NCBI GenBank assembly: GCA_041441465.1
Contig: JASDSY010000040.1
Coordinates: 62,001-126,000, forward strand
Origin: JASDSY01 sp041441465
GTDB taxonomy: Bacteria; Muiribacteriota; UBA9980
Direction: 5' to 3'
DNA: 64,000 bases
Numbering within the stretch: the stretch's first letter is position 1; the number at the start of each line of letters is the position of its first letter. Positions 46,762-54,540 of this stretch are shown here, in pieces. The notes beneath the pieces are model-generated. The model worked only from the letters and a program-made list of their open reading frames with translations. It ran no database searches and was not told where the DNA came from. The position numbers and the translations under genes were made by a program.

Positions 46762-46928
46762 ACCATACCTCCATTATTATTTTGCCTATTTTTAAGCTTT
46801 AAGTCAGCCTTAAATTATAGCAAAATTAAATTATTAAATCAATTAAAATTTATTATTATTGCCACAAAAATTTAACTTTCAAGTTTATTATTAAAAATCG
46901 AAATATTTTAAAGCGGCAATTTTTTAGA

Positions 46929-46957
46929 TTGACGAATTTTATCATATTGTTTATAAT
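46929..46957 (+). promoter_or_regulatory. Sigma70-type promoter of the VTT membrane protein gene
   Basis: TTGACG (46929-46934), a 17-base spacer and TATAAT (46952-46957): eleven of twelve consensus bases. Transcription would begin near 46964, only about 17 bases before the ATG at 46981. Confidence 0.72.
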
Positions 46958-46980
46958 AAAACTCAATTAAAAATTATTGC

Positions 46981-47790
46981 ATGAGGCGTGTTTTACTTAA
47001 AATGAACGACAACTTAAATAACTCTGTTTCGGACGGCGCCGAAAGTAAAAAAAATAGGGCGGTTTTATTTTTAGCGGCCGTAATTTTGTTTTTTTTCCTT
47101 TTACCGGCCCTGAAAATCAATGTTACCGCCGAAAATATAAAATCATTCATAATCGGGCAGGGCGCCGCTGCTCCGTTTTTATATGTCGCTGTGCTCATAT
47201 TTCTTCCGTTGTTCGGCGTTCCGCGAATTATTCTTGCGTCAGCCGGCGGAGCGTTGTTCGGAATTTTCGCTGGCGGTTTTTATGCTGTATGCGGTTCGTC
47301 GCTTGCGGCTGTTTTGGCGTATTATCTGGCGTCGCTTTCGACGTCTGGATATGTATGTGAATTGGTAAAAAAACGTGAAAATATAATATCGGCTTTGGAT
47401 TTTTCAAATAAAAACAAATTCTGGCTGATAATTTTTGCGAGGATTTGCCCTGCAGTTAATTGCGAGCTTGTCAATTATACGTGCGGTGCGCTTAAGATTC
47501 CATTTGGTCTTTTTATTTCAGCTACGATAATCGGTACCATCCCGGGTTCGATCGTTTATGTCCTGCTCGGCGATTCCTTTATGCGGGTTAGTATCAAAAC
47601 CGGAACATGGACTGCTTTTATGAATATTATAGCTGGCGGAAACTTGGACTTAATCTTTCAGGATAAAGACATGACTTTATTTTTTATTGCAGTTTTGACG
47701 CTCGCCTTATTTTTCTTATTTACCATGGCCGGATTTTATATATTGTTAAAAAAGAAGAAGAACGATGCACAAGTGAATTTTAATTCATAA
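46981..47790 (+). CDS. TVP38/TMEM64 (VTT-domain) inner-membrane protein
   Basis: A 269-residue polytopic protein. The VTT/DedA-like core shows GVPRIILASAGGALFGIF and FARICPAVNCELVNY...GTIPGSIVYVLLGD. Members act as lipid scramblases or transporters in the membrane. There are about six hydrophobic segments and a basic C-terminus. Two ATG codons are possible (46981, 47002); neither has a clear Shine-Dalgarno, and the promoter sits close enough that a short or absent leader is likely. Confidence 0.88.
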   Translation: MRRVLLKMNDNLNNSVSDGAESKKNRAVLFLAAVILFFFLLPALKINVTAENIKSFIIGQGAAAPFLYVAVLIFLPLFGVPRIILASAGGALFGIFAGGFYAVCGSSLAAVLAYYLASLSTSGYVCELVKKRENIISALDFSNKNKFWLIIFARICPAVNCELVNYTCGALKIPFGLFISATIIGTIPGSIVYVLLGDSFMRVSIKTGTWTAFMNIIAGGNLDLIFQDKDMTLFFIAVLTLALFFLFTMAGFYILLKKKKNDAQVNFNS

Positions 47791-47890
47791 AATTTAAAAT
47801 GATGAATTTATCGATGAATTGTTTGTGTTCTTCAAGATTTTCCTCGACTGATTTTAGATCTTTTATGTGCGTTAATGTCACTATGAACAC
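47780..47890 (-). pseudogene. YciI-like gene remnant (N-terminal part only)
   Basis: On the minus strand a GTG at 47890 has a perfect GGAGGT seven bases upstream and opens a 36-codon frame beginning MFIVTLTHIKDLKSVEENLE and continuing EHKQFIDKF. This closely resembles the first ~30 residues of YciI/YCII-related proteins (MFxVxLTYxKPLEEV...HxxFLDK). The frame then departs from the family and stops at 47780, inside the end of the convergent VTT gene. It looks like a gene cut short by deletion or rearrangement; expression as a short peptide cannot be excluded. Confidence 0.6.
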
Positions 47891-48036
47891 TAAAATTACC
47901 TCCTGAAAACGTGAAAAAGCATAACTTGAATTTTATTATTTTAATTTTTACCAAAAATGAATCAAAAAGTAAAATTTCGAGTTAAGGTGATTTTTTGTCA
48001 AATATTTTTTAGTGTAAAATTTAATGCATTAATTAG

Positions 48037-48066
48037 TTGAAAAAAAGATTACTTAAATGTTATACT
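48037..48066 (+). promoter_or_regulatory. Candidate promoter of the nitroreductase gene
   Basis: TTGAAA (48037-48042), an 18-base spacer and TATACT (48061-48066), about 47 bases before the ATG. Confidence 0.6.
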
Positions 48067-48112
48067 ACTTTTAAGTAAATAAGAAAAATTAAAATAGAAT
48101 TTGGAGGCGGTT

Positions 48113-48628
48113 ATGGAAGCGTTGGAGGCTATATTTACAAGAAAGAGCATAAGGAAATACACTGAGGAAAAAATTTCGGAAGAATTAATGAAAAAAATTC
48201 TCGGTGCCGCTATGTGCGCCCCGTCTGCCGGCAATGAGCAGCCATGGCATTTTGTGGTCGTAGATAATCATGAACTTTTGGTTAAAATTACTAAAGTGCA
48301 TCCTTTTTCTCATATGCTGAAAAACGCTCCTGCCGCGATTTTAGTGTGCGGCGACAAAGCGCTTGAAAAATATGAGGGATTCTGGATACAGGATTGCTCT
48401 GCGGCGGCTCAAAACATTCTTATAGCAGCGCATGCTGCGGGTCTTGGCGCGGTTTGGCTTGGCGTTTATCCGGTGGAGGACAGAGTGAAAAATTTGCGCA
48501 AGCTTTTTAATATGCCTGAAAATATAACTCCAATGGCTTTAATATCATTGGGGCATCCAGCCGAAGCAAGGCCGGTTGAGTCAAGGTTCAATGAAGAACG
48601 CATTCACAAAAATTCATGGCAGTCTTAA
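48113..48628 (+). CDS. Nitroreductase-family flavoprotein
   Basis: A 171-residue FMN enzyme of the small nitroreductase type. FTRKSIRKYTEE near the N-terminus is the FMN-phosphate-binding segment, followed by CAPSAGNEQPWHFVVVD, AAQNILIAAHAAGLGAVWLG and ISLGHPAEARP. It would reduce nitro or quinone compounds with NAD(P)H, or act as a BluB/IYD-like enzyme; the substrate is not readable. I start at ATG 48113, five bases after GGAGG; a TTG at 48101 is in frame but overlaps the ribosome site. Confidence 0.92.
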   Translation: MEALEAIFTRKSIRKYTEEKISEELMKKILGAAMCAPSAGNEQPWHFVVVDNHELLVKITKVHPFSHMLKNAPAAILVCGDKALEKYEGFWIQDCSAAAQNILIAAHAAGLGAVWLGVYPVEDRVKNLRKLFNMPENITPMALISLGHPAEARPVESRFNEERIHKNSWQS

Positions 48629-48654
48629 ATTTTTATGTTTAATTATTTGTTTGT

Positions 48655-48756
48655 GCTGAAAATATTACCATGTTAAGAAGTATCGCCGTGAGTGACTAGC
48701 AGGTTGAACTTCGATTTCTGGCTGAAAAAGCCCTGAATTATGTAAAAAGTGTTATA
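48655..48756 (+). pseudogene. Duplicated fragment of the HEAT-WG gene
   Basis: These 102 bp align without gaps to 48967-49068 inside the following gene, with 8 mismatches by my count. In the same frame the copy has an internal TAG, so it is a decayed partial duplicate of codons about 29-62. The offset is 312 bp. Confidence 0.85.
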
Positions 48757-48882
48757 TGCTTTTGTAATTTTTTATTATATTATGAAGTATTTCATCTGTC
48801 TTAATTTATTAGTTAATGACTAAATAATCCCCGCTGTTTGGAAAATAATTCTTGCGGCAGCGCGGCCAGAGGTTTATTTATT

Positions 48883-51800
48883 ATGAATGATATGAATGCG
48901 CTTTTAAATTCAATAAAAGAATCCGACAGAAAAAAAGCTATAATCTCGCTCGTAAAGCATCCTACTGCTGAAAATATTACTATATTAAGAAGTATCGCCG
49001 AGAGTGACGAGTCGGTTGAACTTCGATTTCTGGCTAAAAAAGCCCTGAATTATGTAAAAAGTGTCATAAAGCCGCAGGTTGCTGACGAAAAAAGCGTACG
49101 TGCCGCCCGTATAAACATAATAAATCTAAAAAAATACCTTGAGGGAAATGAAAAAAGCGTTTCAGAAAAAATAGCTATAATTCAATACCTTATAAACAAT
49201 AATATTTCAGAGTCATTGTCTACGCTTGTCGACTATCTTCAGATAGAAAATGACCCAATGATCATTTCTGCGGTCGTGAAGGCGGTCGGCAAATTTGGAA
49301 ATGAACCTGAAATCAGGGTTCTTGTCAGGTATCTTGAGCATGAGAATGCCAGGGTCAGGGCTAATACCATCGAGGCTCTTGAATATATAGACAGTCCTAA
49401 AATTTATCCGTATATAATAAAAAAGATCGATGACGGCGATAACCGCGTAAAAGCTAACGCAATTAAAGTAGTGCAAAAGCTGAACACGATCGATATCATA
49501 AAAATTTTAAAGGCGATGCTTTTTTCGTCTTCGCAAAGCATGCAGGAATCAGCTATATTTGTTATGGGTTATTTCCCGTCTGAGGAAAATGCGCTGCTTC
49601 TGGAAAATTTCATTCAGTCATCCAATGCGGCGGTCAGCGAGAAAGCGGTTAATACCCTTGAAAAATATTCACAAAAAGAAATAAAAAAAGCTTCGGAAAT
49701 TTTAAAGAAAGTGAAAAAATCCGAAAATATTATTGACGAGTTCGAATCGGCGCTTACTTTATTTGAGAAAAGAACGCCGATCGAGTCGGCCGTCGATGAT
49801 TTAAAGATAAGTTTAAGCAGCTATGACGCTGATTTGAAAGTAAATTTTATAAACAATGCAGTAAATAATAATCTTCCGGAGACCGGGAAAATAATTCTTG
49901 AACATTTGCCGAATGAAAAAGATGTAAAAGTGATAGCAACGATTTTAATAAACTTAGGGCGTCTGCAATATAAACCGGCTGTCAAGCATTTGATTTCGGC
50001 GCTTGAAATGAAAAATCCGCGCTGCCGTGCCAATGCAGTTGAATCATTAAGGCTGATAGGCGATAAGTCATCTTTTAAACATATAAAACCGATGCTTGAA
50101 GACGAAAACAATAGAGTTAAAGCGAATGCTATAATAGCATTGAAAGATGAACCGGATATCGATTTAATAAAACCGCTTGCGGAGATGGTAAATTCCAAAA
50201 ACGAACTTATGCAAAAATCGGCTTTGTACAGTATTTCAGAAATAGACACACCTCCGTTCAGGGCTTTTCTGCTGGATTTAAAAGTTTCAGAGTTTAAGGA
50301 TGTGGCATCGCAAACTCTTGAATATATACAAAAGCTTGAAAATAAAGGCGTAAAATTATTATACGACAGTGTGCCGGAATCTAAAAGCGGTATTAGTGCC
50401 GAAAATGAATCCGGAGAGAATCAGGTGGATAGTGAACCGCTTGAAGTAAATGAAATAATATCGGAATTAAAAAAAGATTTCGCATCGCCGGATATTAATG
50501 TCAGGATTAATGCCATTAATAAATCTGCTGCCGGATGCCATCCTGAAGTGGCGAAGATTTTAATGAGGCAGCTCGGCAAGGAAAAAGATATGAAGGTTCT
50601 AGCTTCGCTTATTATAAGTATAGGCCGGATGCAGTATAAAGAAGCGCAGCCGATGCTTATAGAGTATCTTAATATCAAGGACAACCGCTGCCGTGCAAAC
50701 GCTATCGAAGCATTAACTTTTTCAGGACATGCCGGCGATTACATGGAATATGTTAAACCGCTGTTGAAGGATAAAAACAACCGTGTGAAAGCTAACGCAA
50801 TAATAGCCCTGAAAGGTGAATGTGAAGCCGAAATAAACGAAGCGCTCAAAGAAATGATTGATTCGAATGTCAAGCTTATGCAAAAATCGGCTGTTTATGC
50901 TATCGTTCATTCAGAAAACGAAAAATTTTATCATTATCTTTTAAATGTGGCAAAATCAACTTACGAAGATATCTCTGTTTACGCTGTTAATCAGATAAAA
51001 AAACTTGAAAGCCGCGGCCTGCTTATTGAAAAACATAAAAATGAGCGCAGCGAGATGATTTCGAATTCTATTGAGCATGATAGTGAAAACAAAAAGAGCG
51101 AGATGTCTGTAAATAATGAATCGGCAAATTCGGCCGATGAAAATTTAATTTTGGTACGGAAGAAAAAGGACCGTTATTACTGCTATGTTGATTTGAAGGA
51201 TAATATTGTTATTACAGGACAGTATCTGGCTGCCGGCGTATTCAGCGAAGGTCTGGCGCCGGTGAAAATCGATAAGAAATACGGTTATATAAATAAATCA
51301 GGCAAATTAGTCATATCACCGAACTATAATAATGCATTCGGTTTCAGCCAGGGCATGGCGGCGGTTGAAGTTGATGGAAAATTTGGTTATATTGATAAGT
51401 ACGGCAAACTTATCGTAAACAATATTTTTAATGAATGCGGAGAGTTTGCTGAGGAATTGTCCTGCGTTAAAATAGGAAAAAAGTATGATTTCATTGATAA
51501 AACCGGGAAAAGACTTTTAAATTCGGTAATTGACGGAGCTTCTAAATTTTCGGAAGGCCGGGCGCGTATTAAAATTGGCGATAAATGGGGATTTATTGAT
51601 AAGACCGGTCAAAAAGTCATAAAAAACCAATTTGACGATGCGTTTGATTTTTCAGACGGCCGGGCCTGCGTATGTCTTAACAAAAAATGGACTTACATTG
51701 ACAGAGCAGGGAAATTAGTAATTCCGGCTAAATATGATTTCGCTAAAAGTTTTTCGCAGGGCCTGGCTGCGGTTGAAGTTTCAGGCTGGTTTAATAAGAA

Positions 51801-52074
51801 ATGGGGTTTCATAGATAAAACCGGCAAGCTGGTAATTCCGGCAAATTATGATGAGGCAGGCGCATTTTCAGATACCGGGCTTGCGTATGTCAAAATGAAT
51901 AAAAAATGCGGATATATAGATAAAAGCGGCTGCATCGTTATTAAATGCCAATTCGACGACGCTAGAGATTTTATTGGAAATATGGCTTATGTAAAAAGCG
52001 ACGATAATGCGGTCATGATAGATACCGAAGGTAATAAAATCCTCGAATTAGGCAAATGGAGCGATTATTTTTAA
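48883..52074 (+). CDS. HEAT-repeat protein with C-terminal WG beta-repeats
   Basis: Predicted 1063 residues. Residues about 1-720 are HEAT repeats built as three related ~200-residue blocks, each with RVRANTIEAL or RCRANAIEAL, then NNRVKANAIIAL, then LMQKSA. Residues about 755-1060 are WG beta-repeats, at least seven (GYINKSGKLVISPNY, WGFIDKTGKLVIPANYDEA and similar). No signal peptide or membrane helix is seen. I start at ATG 48883, with AGAGG upstream; a TTG at 48838 is in frame without a ribosome site. WG repeats occur in many bacterial proteins of unknown role. The HEAT signature links it to the pilus-locus proteins at 5621 and 32182. Confidence 0.87.
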   Translation: MNDMNALLNSIKESDRKKAIISLVKHPTAENITILRSIAESDESVELRFLAKKALNYVKSVIKPQVADEKSVRAARINIINLKKYLEGNEKSVSEKIAIIQYLINNNISESLSTLVDYLQIENDPMIISAVVKAVGKFGNEPEIRVLVRYLEHENARVRANTIEALEYIDSPKIYPYIIKKIDDGDNRVKANAIKVVQKLNTIDIIKILKAMLFSSSQSMQESAIFVMGYFPSEENALLLENFIQSSNAAVSEKAVNTLEKYSQKEIKKASEILKKVKKSENIIDEFESALTLFEKRTPIESAVDDLKISLSSYDADLKVNFINNAVNNNLPETGKIILEHLPNEKDVKVIATILINLGRLQYKPAVKHLISALEMKNPRCRANAVESLRLIGDKSSFKHIKPMLEDENNRVKANAIIALKDEPDIDLIKPLAEMVNSKNELMQKSALYSISEIDTPPFRAFLLDLKVSEFKDVASQTLEYIQKLENKGVKLLYDSVPESKSGISAENESGENQVDSEPLEVNEIISELKKDFASPDINVRINAINKSAAGCHPEVAKILMRQLGKEKDMKVLASLIISIGRMQYKEAQPMLIEYLNIKDNRCRANAIEALTFSGHAGDYMEYVKPLLKDKNNRVKANAIIALKGECEAEINEALKEMIDSNVKLMQKSAVYAIVHSENEKFYHYLLNVAKSTYEDISVYAVNQIKKLESRGLLIEKHKNERSEMISNSIEHDSENKKSEMSVNNESANSADENLILVRKKKDRYYCYVDLKDNIVITGQYLAAGVFSEGLAPVKIDKKYGYINKSGKLVISPNYNNAFGFSQGMAAVEVDGKFGYIDKYGKLIVNNIFNECGEFAEELSCVKIGKKYDFIDKTGKRLLNSVIDGASKFSEGRARIKIGDKWGFIDKTGQKVIKNQFDDAFDFSDGRACVCLNKKWTYIDRAGKLVIPAKYDFAKSFSQGLAAVEVSGWFNKKWGFIDKTGKLVIPANYDEAGAFSDTGLAYVKMNKKCGYIDKSGCIVIKCQFDDARDFIGNMAYVKSDDNAVMIDTEGNKILELGKWSDYF

Positions 52075-52299
52075 TATGGCAGTTTTGTATTCTTGCTAAA
52101 TTGAAAGTTAAATTTTAGATTTATTAAAATATATTTTATAATTTTTTTCGAAAAACTGCTATAGAGATGCCTTAAATAAAGTTTTATACGGCGATTGGAA
52201 AATTCCGCCGAATTAATAAACATCCCAAACATATTATGTAATAGCTGCAATTTTTTCTTACTTAATGGTGCCGTATAAAAATTATTATAATGCAAAATA

Positions 52300-52341
52300 A
52301 AAAAGACTGTTTCAAAATTTTATTCTGAAACAGTCTTTTTA
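52300..52341. terminator. Bidirectional terminator
   Basis: AAAAAGACTGTTTCA (52300-52314) pairs perfectly with TGAAACAGTCTTTTT (52326-52340). It serves the HEAT-WG gene (+) and zinc-ribbon gene A (-). Confidence 0.9.
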
Positions 52342-52369
52342 CTAAAAATTAATATCTATTTATTAAATA

Positions 52370-52663
52370 TTATTTGTTAGCCTGATAGCAGTCACGGCAG
52401 TAAACTGGTTTGCCCTGAACTGGTTTGAAAGGAACCTGTGTTTCTTTGCCGCAAGCTGAGCAGTTAACTGTTGAAAGCTGCTGTGTACGGCCGCCACGTG
52501 CGCCGCCGCCATTGCGGTTAGCTTTGTGTTTGCTACGGCATTCAGGGCATCTTTTAGGTTCGTTAACGAAACCTTTGCTCTGATAAAATTCCTGTTCTGA
52601 AGCTGAGAATGTGAAGTCTGCTCCACAATCAACGCATTTTAAAGTCTTGTCTTGTAATTCCAT
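52370..52663 (-). CDS. Zinc-ribbon protein, copy A (CxxC-x17-CxxC type)
   Basis: A 97-residue protein with two zinc-ribbon modules. The first has CVDC and CPEC around FSASEQEFYQSKGFVNEPKR (the zf-trcl-like probable zinc-ribbon domain). A Gly/Arg-rich linker (NRNGGGARGGR) follows, and the second has CSAC and CRDC separated by exactly 17 residues with VPFKPVQGKPVYC between. The RGG-like linker suggests nucleic-acid binding, which is inference. It differs from copy B (53152-53445) at two residues only. AGGAGAG precedes the ATG. It has its own promoter, a 117-nt leader and a terminator. Confidence 0.92.
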   Translation of the reverse strand: MELQDKTLKCVDCGADFTFSASEQEFYQSKGFVNEPKRCPECRSKHKANRNGGGARGGRTQQLSTVNCSACGKETQVPFKPVQGKPVYCRDCYQANK

Positions 52664-52780
52664 AAGACACTCTCCTGTAAATATATTAATTAAAGATCCC
52701 TACCACCTGAATCGAACACGGATTTTCAATGAAACTATTTACAATGAAAATGGTCTTACAGATGTACAATGGGTTAATCT
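52664..52780 (-). promoter_or_regulatory. Conserved 117-nt 5' leader of zinc-ribbon gene A
   Basis: It aligns without gaps to 53446-53562 upstream of copy B, with 7 mismatches. It can form a 7-bp stem ATTTTCA/TGAAAAT around a 16-base loop, and a TACA-TC-TGTA hairpin. Similarity stops at the far end of the predicted transcript. It may be a regulatory RNA leader, for example temperature-responsive; this is inference. Confidence 0.55.
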
Positions 52781-52787
52781 TGTTTTT

Positions 52788-52816
52788 ATTATATCACAAC
52801 ACATTACTAAATGCAA
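52788..52816 (-). promoter_or_regulatory. Promoter of zinc-ribbon gene A
   Basis: On the minus strand: TTGCAT (52816-52811), a 17-base spacer and perfect TATAAT (52793-52788). Transcription would start near 52781, the boundary of the conserved leader. The rest of 52817-53087 is AT-rich with no feature recognised. Confidence 0.55.
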
Positions 52817-53087
52817 GTGTTTTTTTTTATTTTTTTTATTTTTTTTGAAAAACAGCACAGAGAGTGTAATTTAGACAAAATAATACTTAAAATAATGTGT
52901 TGAAAATAAAAAAAATTATCAGGCCGGTTTAAAATTATTGATGAATAAATAACGATAAATTTTTAACTTTAGATAAAAACCTGCTGGTTTAGCCGAAACG
53001 AGAAATTTCAATAAAATTTTTAGATTATTGTCTTAAAATGACACGTATAAGAATTTATTTAATAAAGGCATTTTTAGGATTAAAATA

Positions 53088-53124
53088 AAAAATGGCTGTT
53101 CAAAAAATTGAACAGCCATTTTTA
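53088..53124 (-). terminator. Intrinsic terminator of zinc-ribbon gene B
   Basis: AAAAATGGCTGTTC (53088-53101) pairs perfectly with GAACAGCCATTTTT (53110-53123) around an 8-base loop. T-runs are present on both strands. Confidence 0.9.
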
Positions 53125-53151
53125 CAAAAGACTAATAATTTATATTAAATA

Positions 53152-53445
53152 TTATTTGTTAGCTTTGTAGCAGTCGCGGCAATAAACTGGTTTGCCCTGG
53201 ACTGGTTTGAAAGGAACCTGTGTTTCTTTACCGCAAGCTGAGCAGTTAACCGTTGAAAGCTGCTGTGTACGGCCGCCACGTGCGCCGCCGCCATTGCGGT
53301 TAGCTTTGTGTTTGCTGCGGCATTCCGGGCATCTTTTAGGTTCGTTAACGAAGCCTTTGCTCTGATAAAATTCCTGTTCTGATGCTGAGAATACGAAATC
53401 TGCTCCACAATCAACACATTTTAAAGTTTTGTCTTGTAATTCCAT
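53152..53445 (-). CDS. Zinc-ribbon protein, copy B (CxxC-x17-CxxC type)
   Basis: A 97-residue near-duplicate of the protein at 52370, differing by Val for Thr in GADFVFSA and Lys for Gln in the last YKANK. All eight zinc-ligand Cys and the Gly/Arg linker are kept. Its leader is likewise duplicated, but its terminator has a different sequence and its promoter is stronger (perfect TTGACA). Copy B may therefore be the more highly or differently expressed copy. Confidence 0.92.
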   Translation of the reverse strand: MELQDKTLKCVDCGADFVFSASEQEFYQSKGFVNEPKRCPECRSKHKANRNGGGARGGRTQQLSTVNCSACGKETQVPFKPVQGKPVYCRDCYKANK

Positions 53446-53562
53446 AAGACACTCTCCTGTAAATATATTATATAAAGATCCCTACCACCTGAATCGAACC
53501 CGGATTTTCAATGAAACTATTTACAATGAAAATGGTCTTACAGATGTATTGCGGGTTAATCT
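53446..53562 (-). promoter_or_regulatory. Conserved 117-nt 5' leader of zinc-ribbon gene B
   Basis: The counterpart of 52664-52780. The ATTTTCA/TGAAAAT stem is unchanged. A possible long-range AACCC/GGGTT pairing is perfect here but broken by one base in copy A, so that pairing is doubtful. Confidence 0.55.
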
Positions 53563-53571
53563 CGAAAATAA

Positions 53572-53599
53572 TTTTAGCATACCGTTTTTCTTTTGTCAA
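53572..53599 (-). promoter_or_regulatory. Promoter of zinc-ribbon gene B
   Basis: On the minus strand: perfect TTGACA (53599-53594), a 16-base spacer and TAAAAT (53577-53572). The predicted start near 53565 again coincides with the edge of the conserved leader. Confidence 0.68.
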
Positions 53600-53616
53600 G
53601 GGTTTATTGAAAAAAA

Positions 53617-54468
53617 TTAAAACTGTATTTTTTGCAGTTCTTTCAAGCGGTCTTCGGTTGCAGGATGGGTCGAGAACAAAGAAAATAATGCCCGGCCTGA
53701 GAATGGATTAACTATGCACATCGAAGATGTCGCCGGAGTAGAGAAATTATGGTTCAAGCGGTTGCCCTGCTCGAGTTTTATCAGCGCGGACATAAGACCG
53801 GCATTGTCGCCTGCCAATTTGGCGCCGTAGTAGTCGGCTTTGTATTCGCGTGAACGCGAGATAGCCATTTGAAGGATCATCGCGATTAAAGGAGCTACTA
53901 TTATTACGAATAAATATCCAAGCGCCGACGAACCGCTGTCGCCGTTTTCATCGTCGCGGCTTGAGCCGCCGAATATCATTGCCCATCTCAGCATGTCGGC
54001 CATATAGTAAATGGCCCCAACGAAACTTGATACTACAGTGGAAATTAGAGTATCGCGGTTGATTACGTGCGCAAGTTCGTGAGCCAGCACGCCTTCTATT
54101 TCATGAAGATTCAAAATGTTAAGCAGCCCGGTCGTAACAGCGACTGCGGCATTTTGCGGGTTGCGTCCGGTAGCGAAAGCGTTCGGAACGCCGCTGTTTA
54201 CTATATAAACTTTAGGAACCGGAATTCTCGCTCTGTCCGCGAGTTTTTCAATTATTTCATGTATTTGCGGCGCCGTGTCGCGTGGAAGCGGCTGCGCGCC
54301 GTATGCCATCAAAACTATCTTATCCGAAAACCAGTATGAAAAGAAATTCATTCCGAGCGATATAAAAAGCGCTATCATCATTCCGTTATGGCCGCCAAGC
54401 ATTTTGCCTATTGTCATAAAAAGCACTATCAGGGCTGTCATAAATGCGGTCAATTTTAAACTGTTCAT
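53617..54468 (-). CDS. htpX: HtpX-type membrane zinc metalloprotease
   Basis: A 283-residue M48 protease. Two N-terminal membrane helices (about 4-45), the zinc motif HELAH in GVLAHELAHVINRD, further helices, the third-ligand region SREYKADYYGAKLAG, and FSTHPATEDRLKEL at the end. HtpX degrades misfolded inner-membrane proteins and is often stress-induced. GGAGAG precedes the ATG. It lies upstream of, and on the same strand as, the zinc-ribbon genes. Confidence 0.95.
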   Translation of the reverse strand: MNSLKLTAFMTALIVLFMTIGKMLGGHNGMMIALFISLGMNFFSYWFSDKIVLMAYGAQPLPRDTAPQIHEIIEKLADRARIPVPKVYIVNSGVPNAFATGRNPQNAAVAVTTGLLNILNLHEIEGVLAHELAHVINRDTLISTVVSSFVGAIYYMADMLRWAMIFGGSSRDDENGDSGSSALGYLFVIIVAPLIAMILQMAISRSREYKADYYGAKLAGDNAGLMSALIKLEQGNRLNHNFSTPATSSMCIVNPFSGRALFSLFSTHPATEDRLKELQKIQF

Positions 54469-54540
54469 ATGTACTCTCCTCCATTTTTTTATTTAAAAAC
54501 TAAAAATGCAAAAAACATGCCATATTAAAAAAGGAAAATT

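Noticed and set aside
53480..53562. Possible tRNA on the minus strand in the zinc-ribbon leader (GGTTCGATTC resembles a T-loop)
   Set aside because: The flanking bases do not form a T-arm (only two of five pairs), and no acceptor or anticodon stem closes. Copy A alters the T-loop-adjacent bases.
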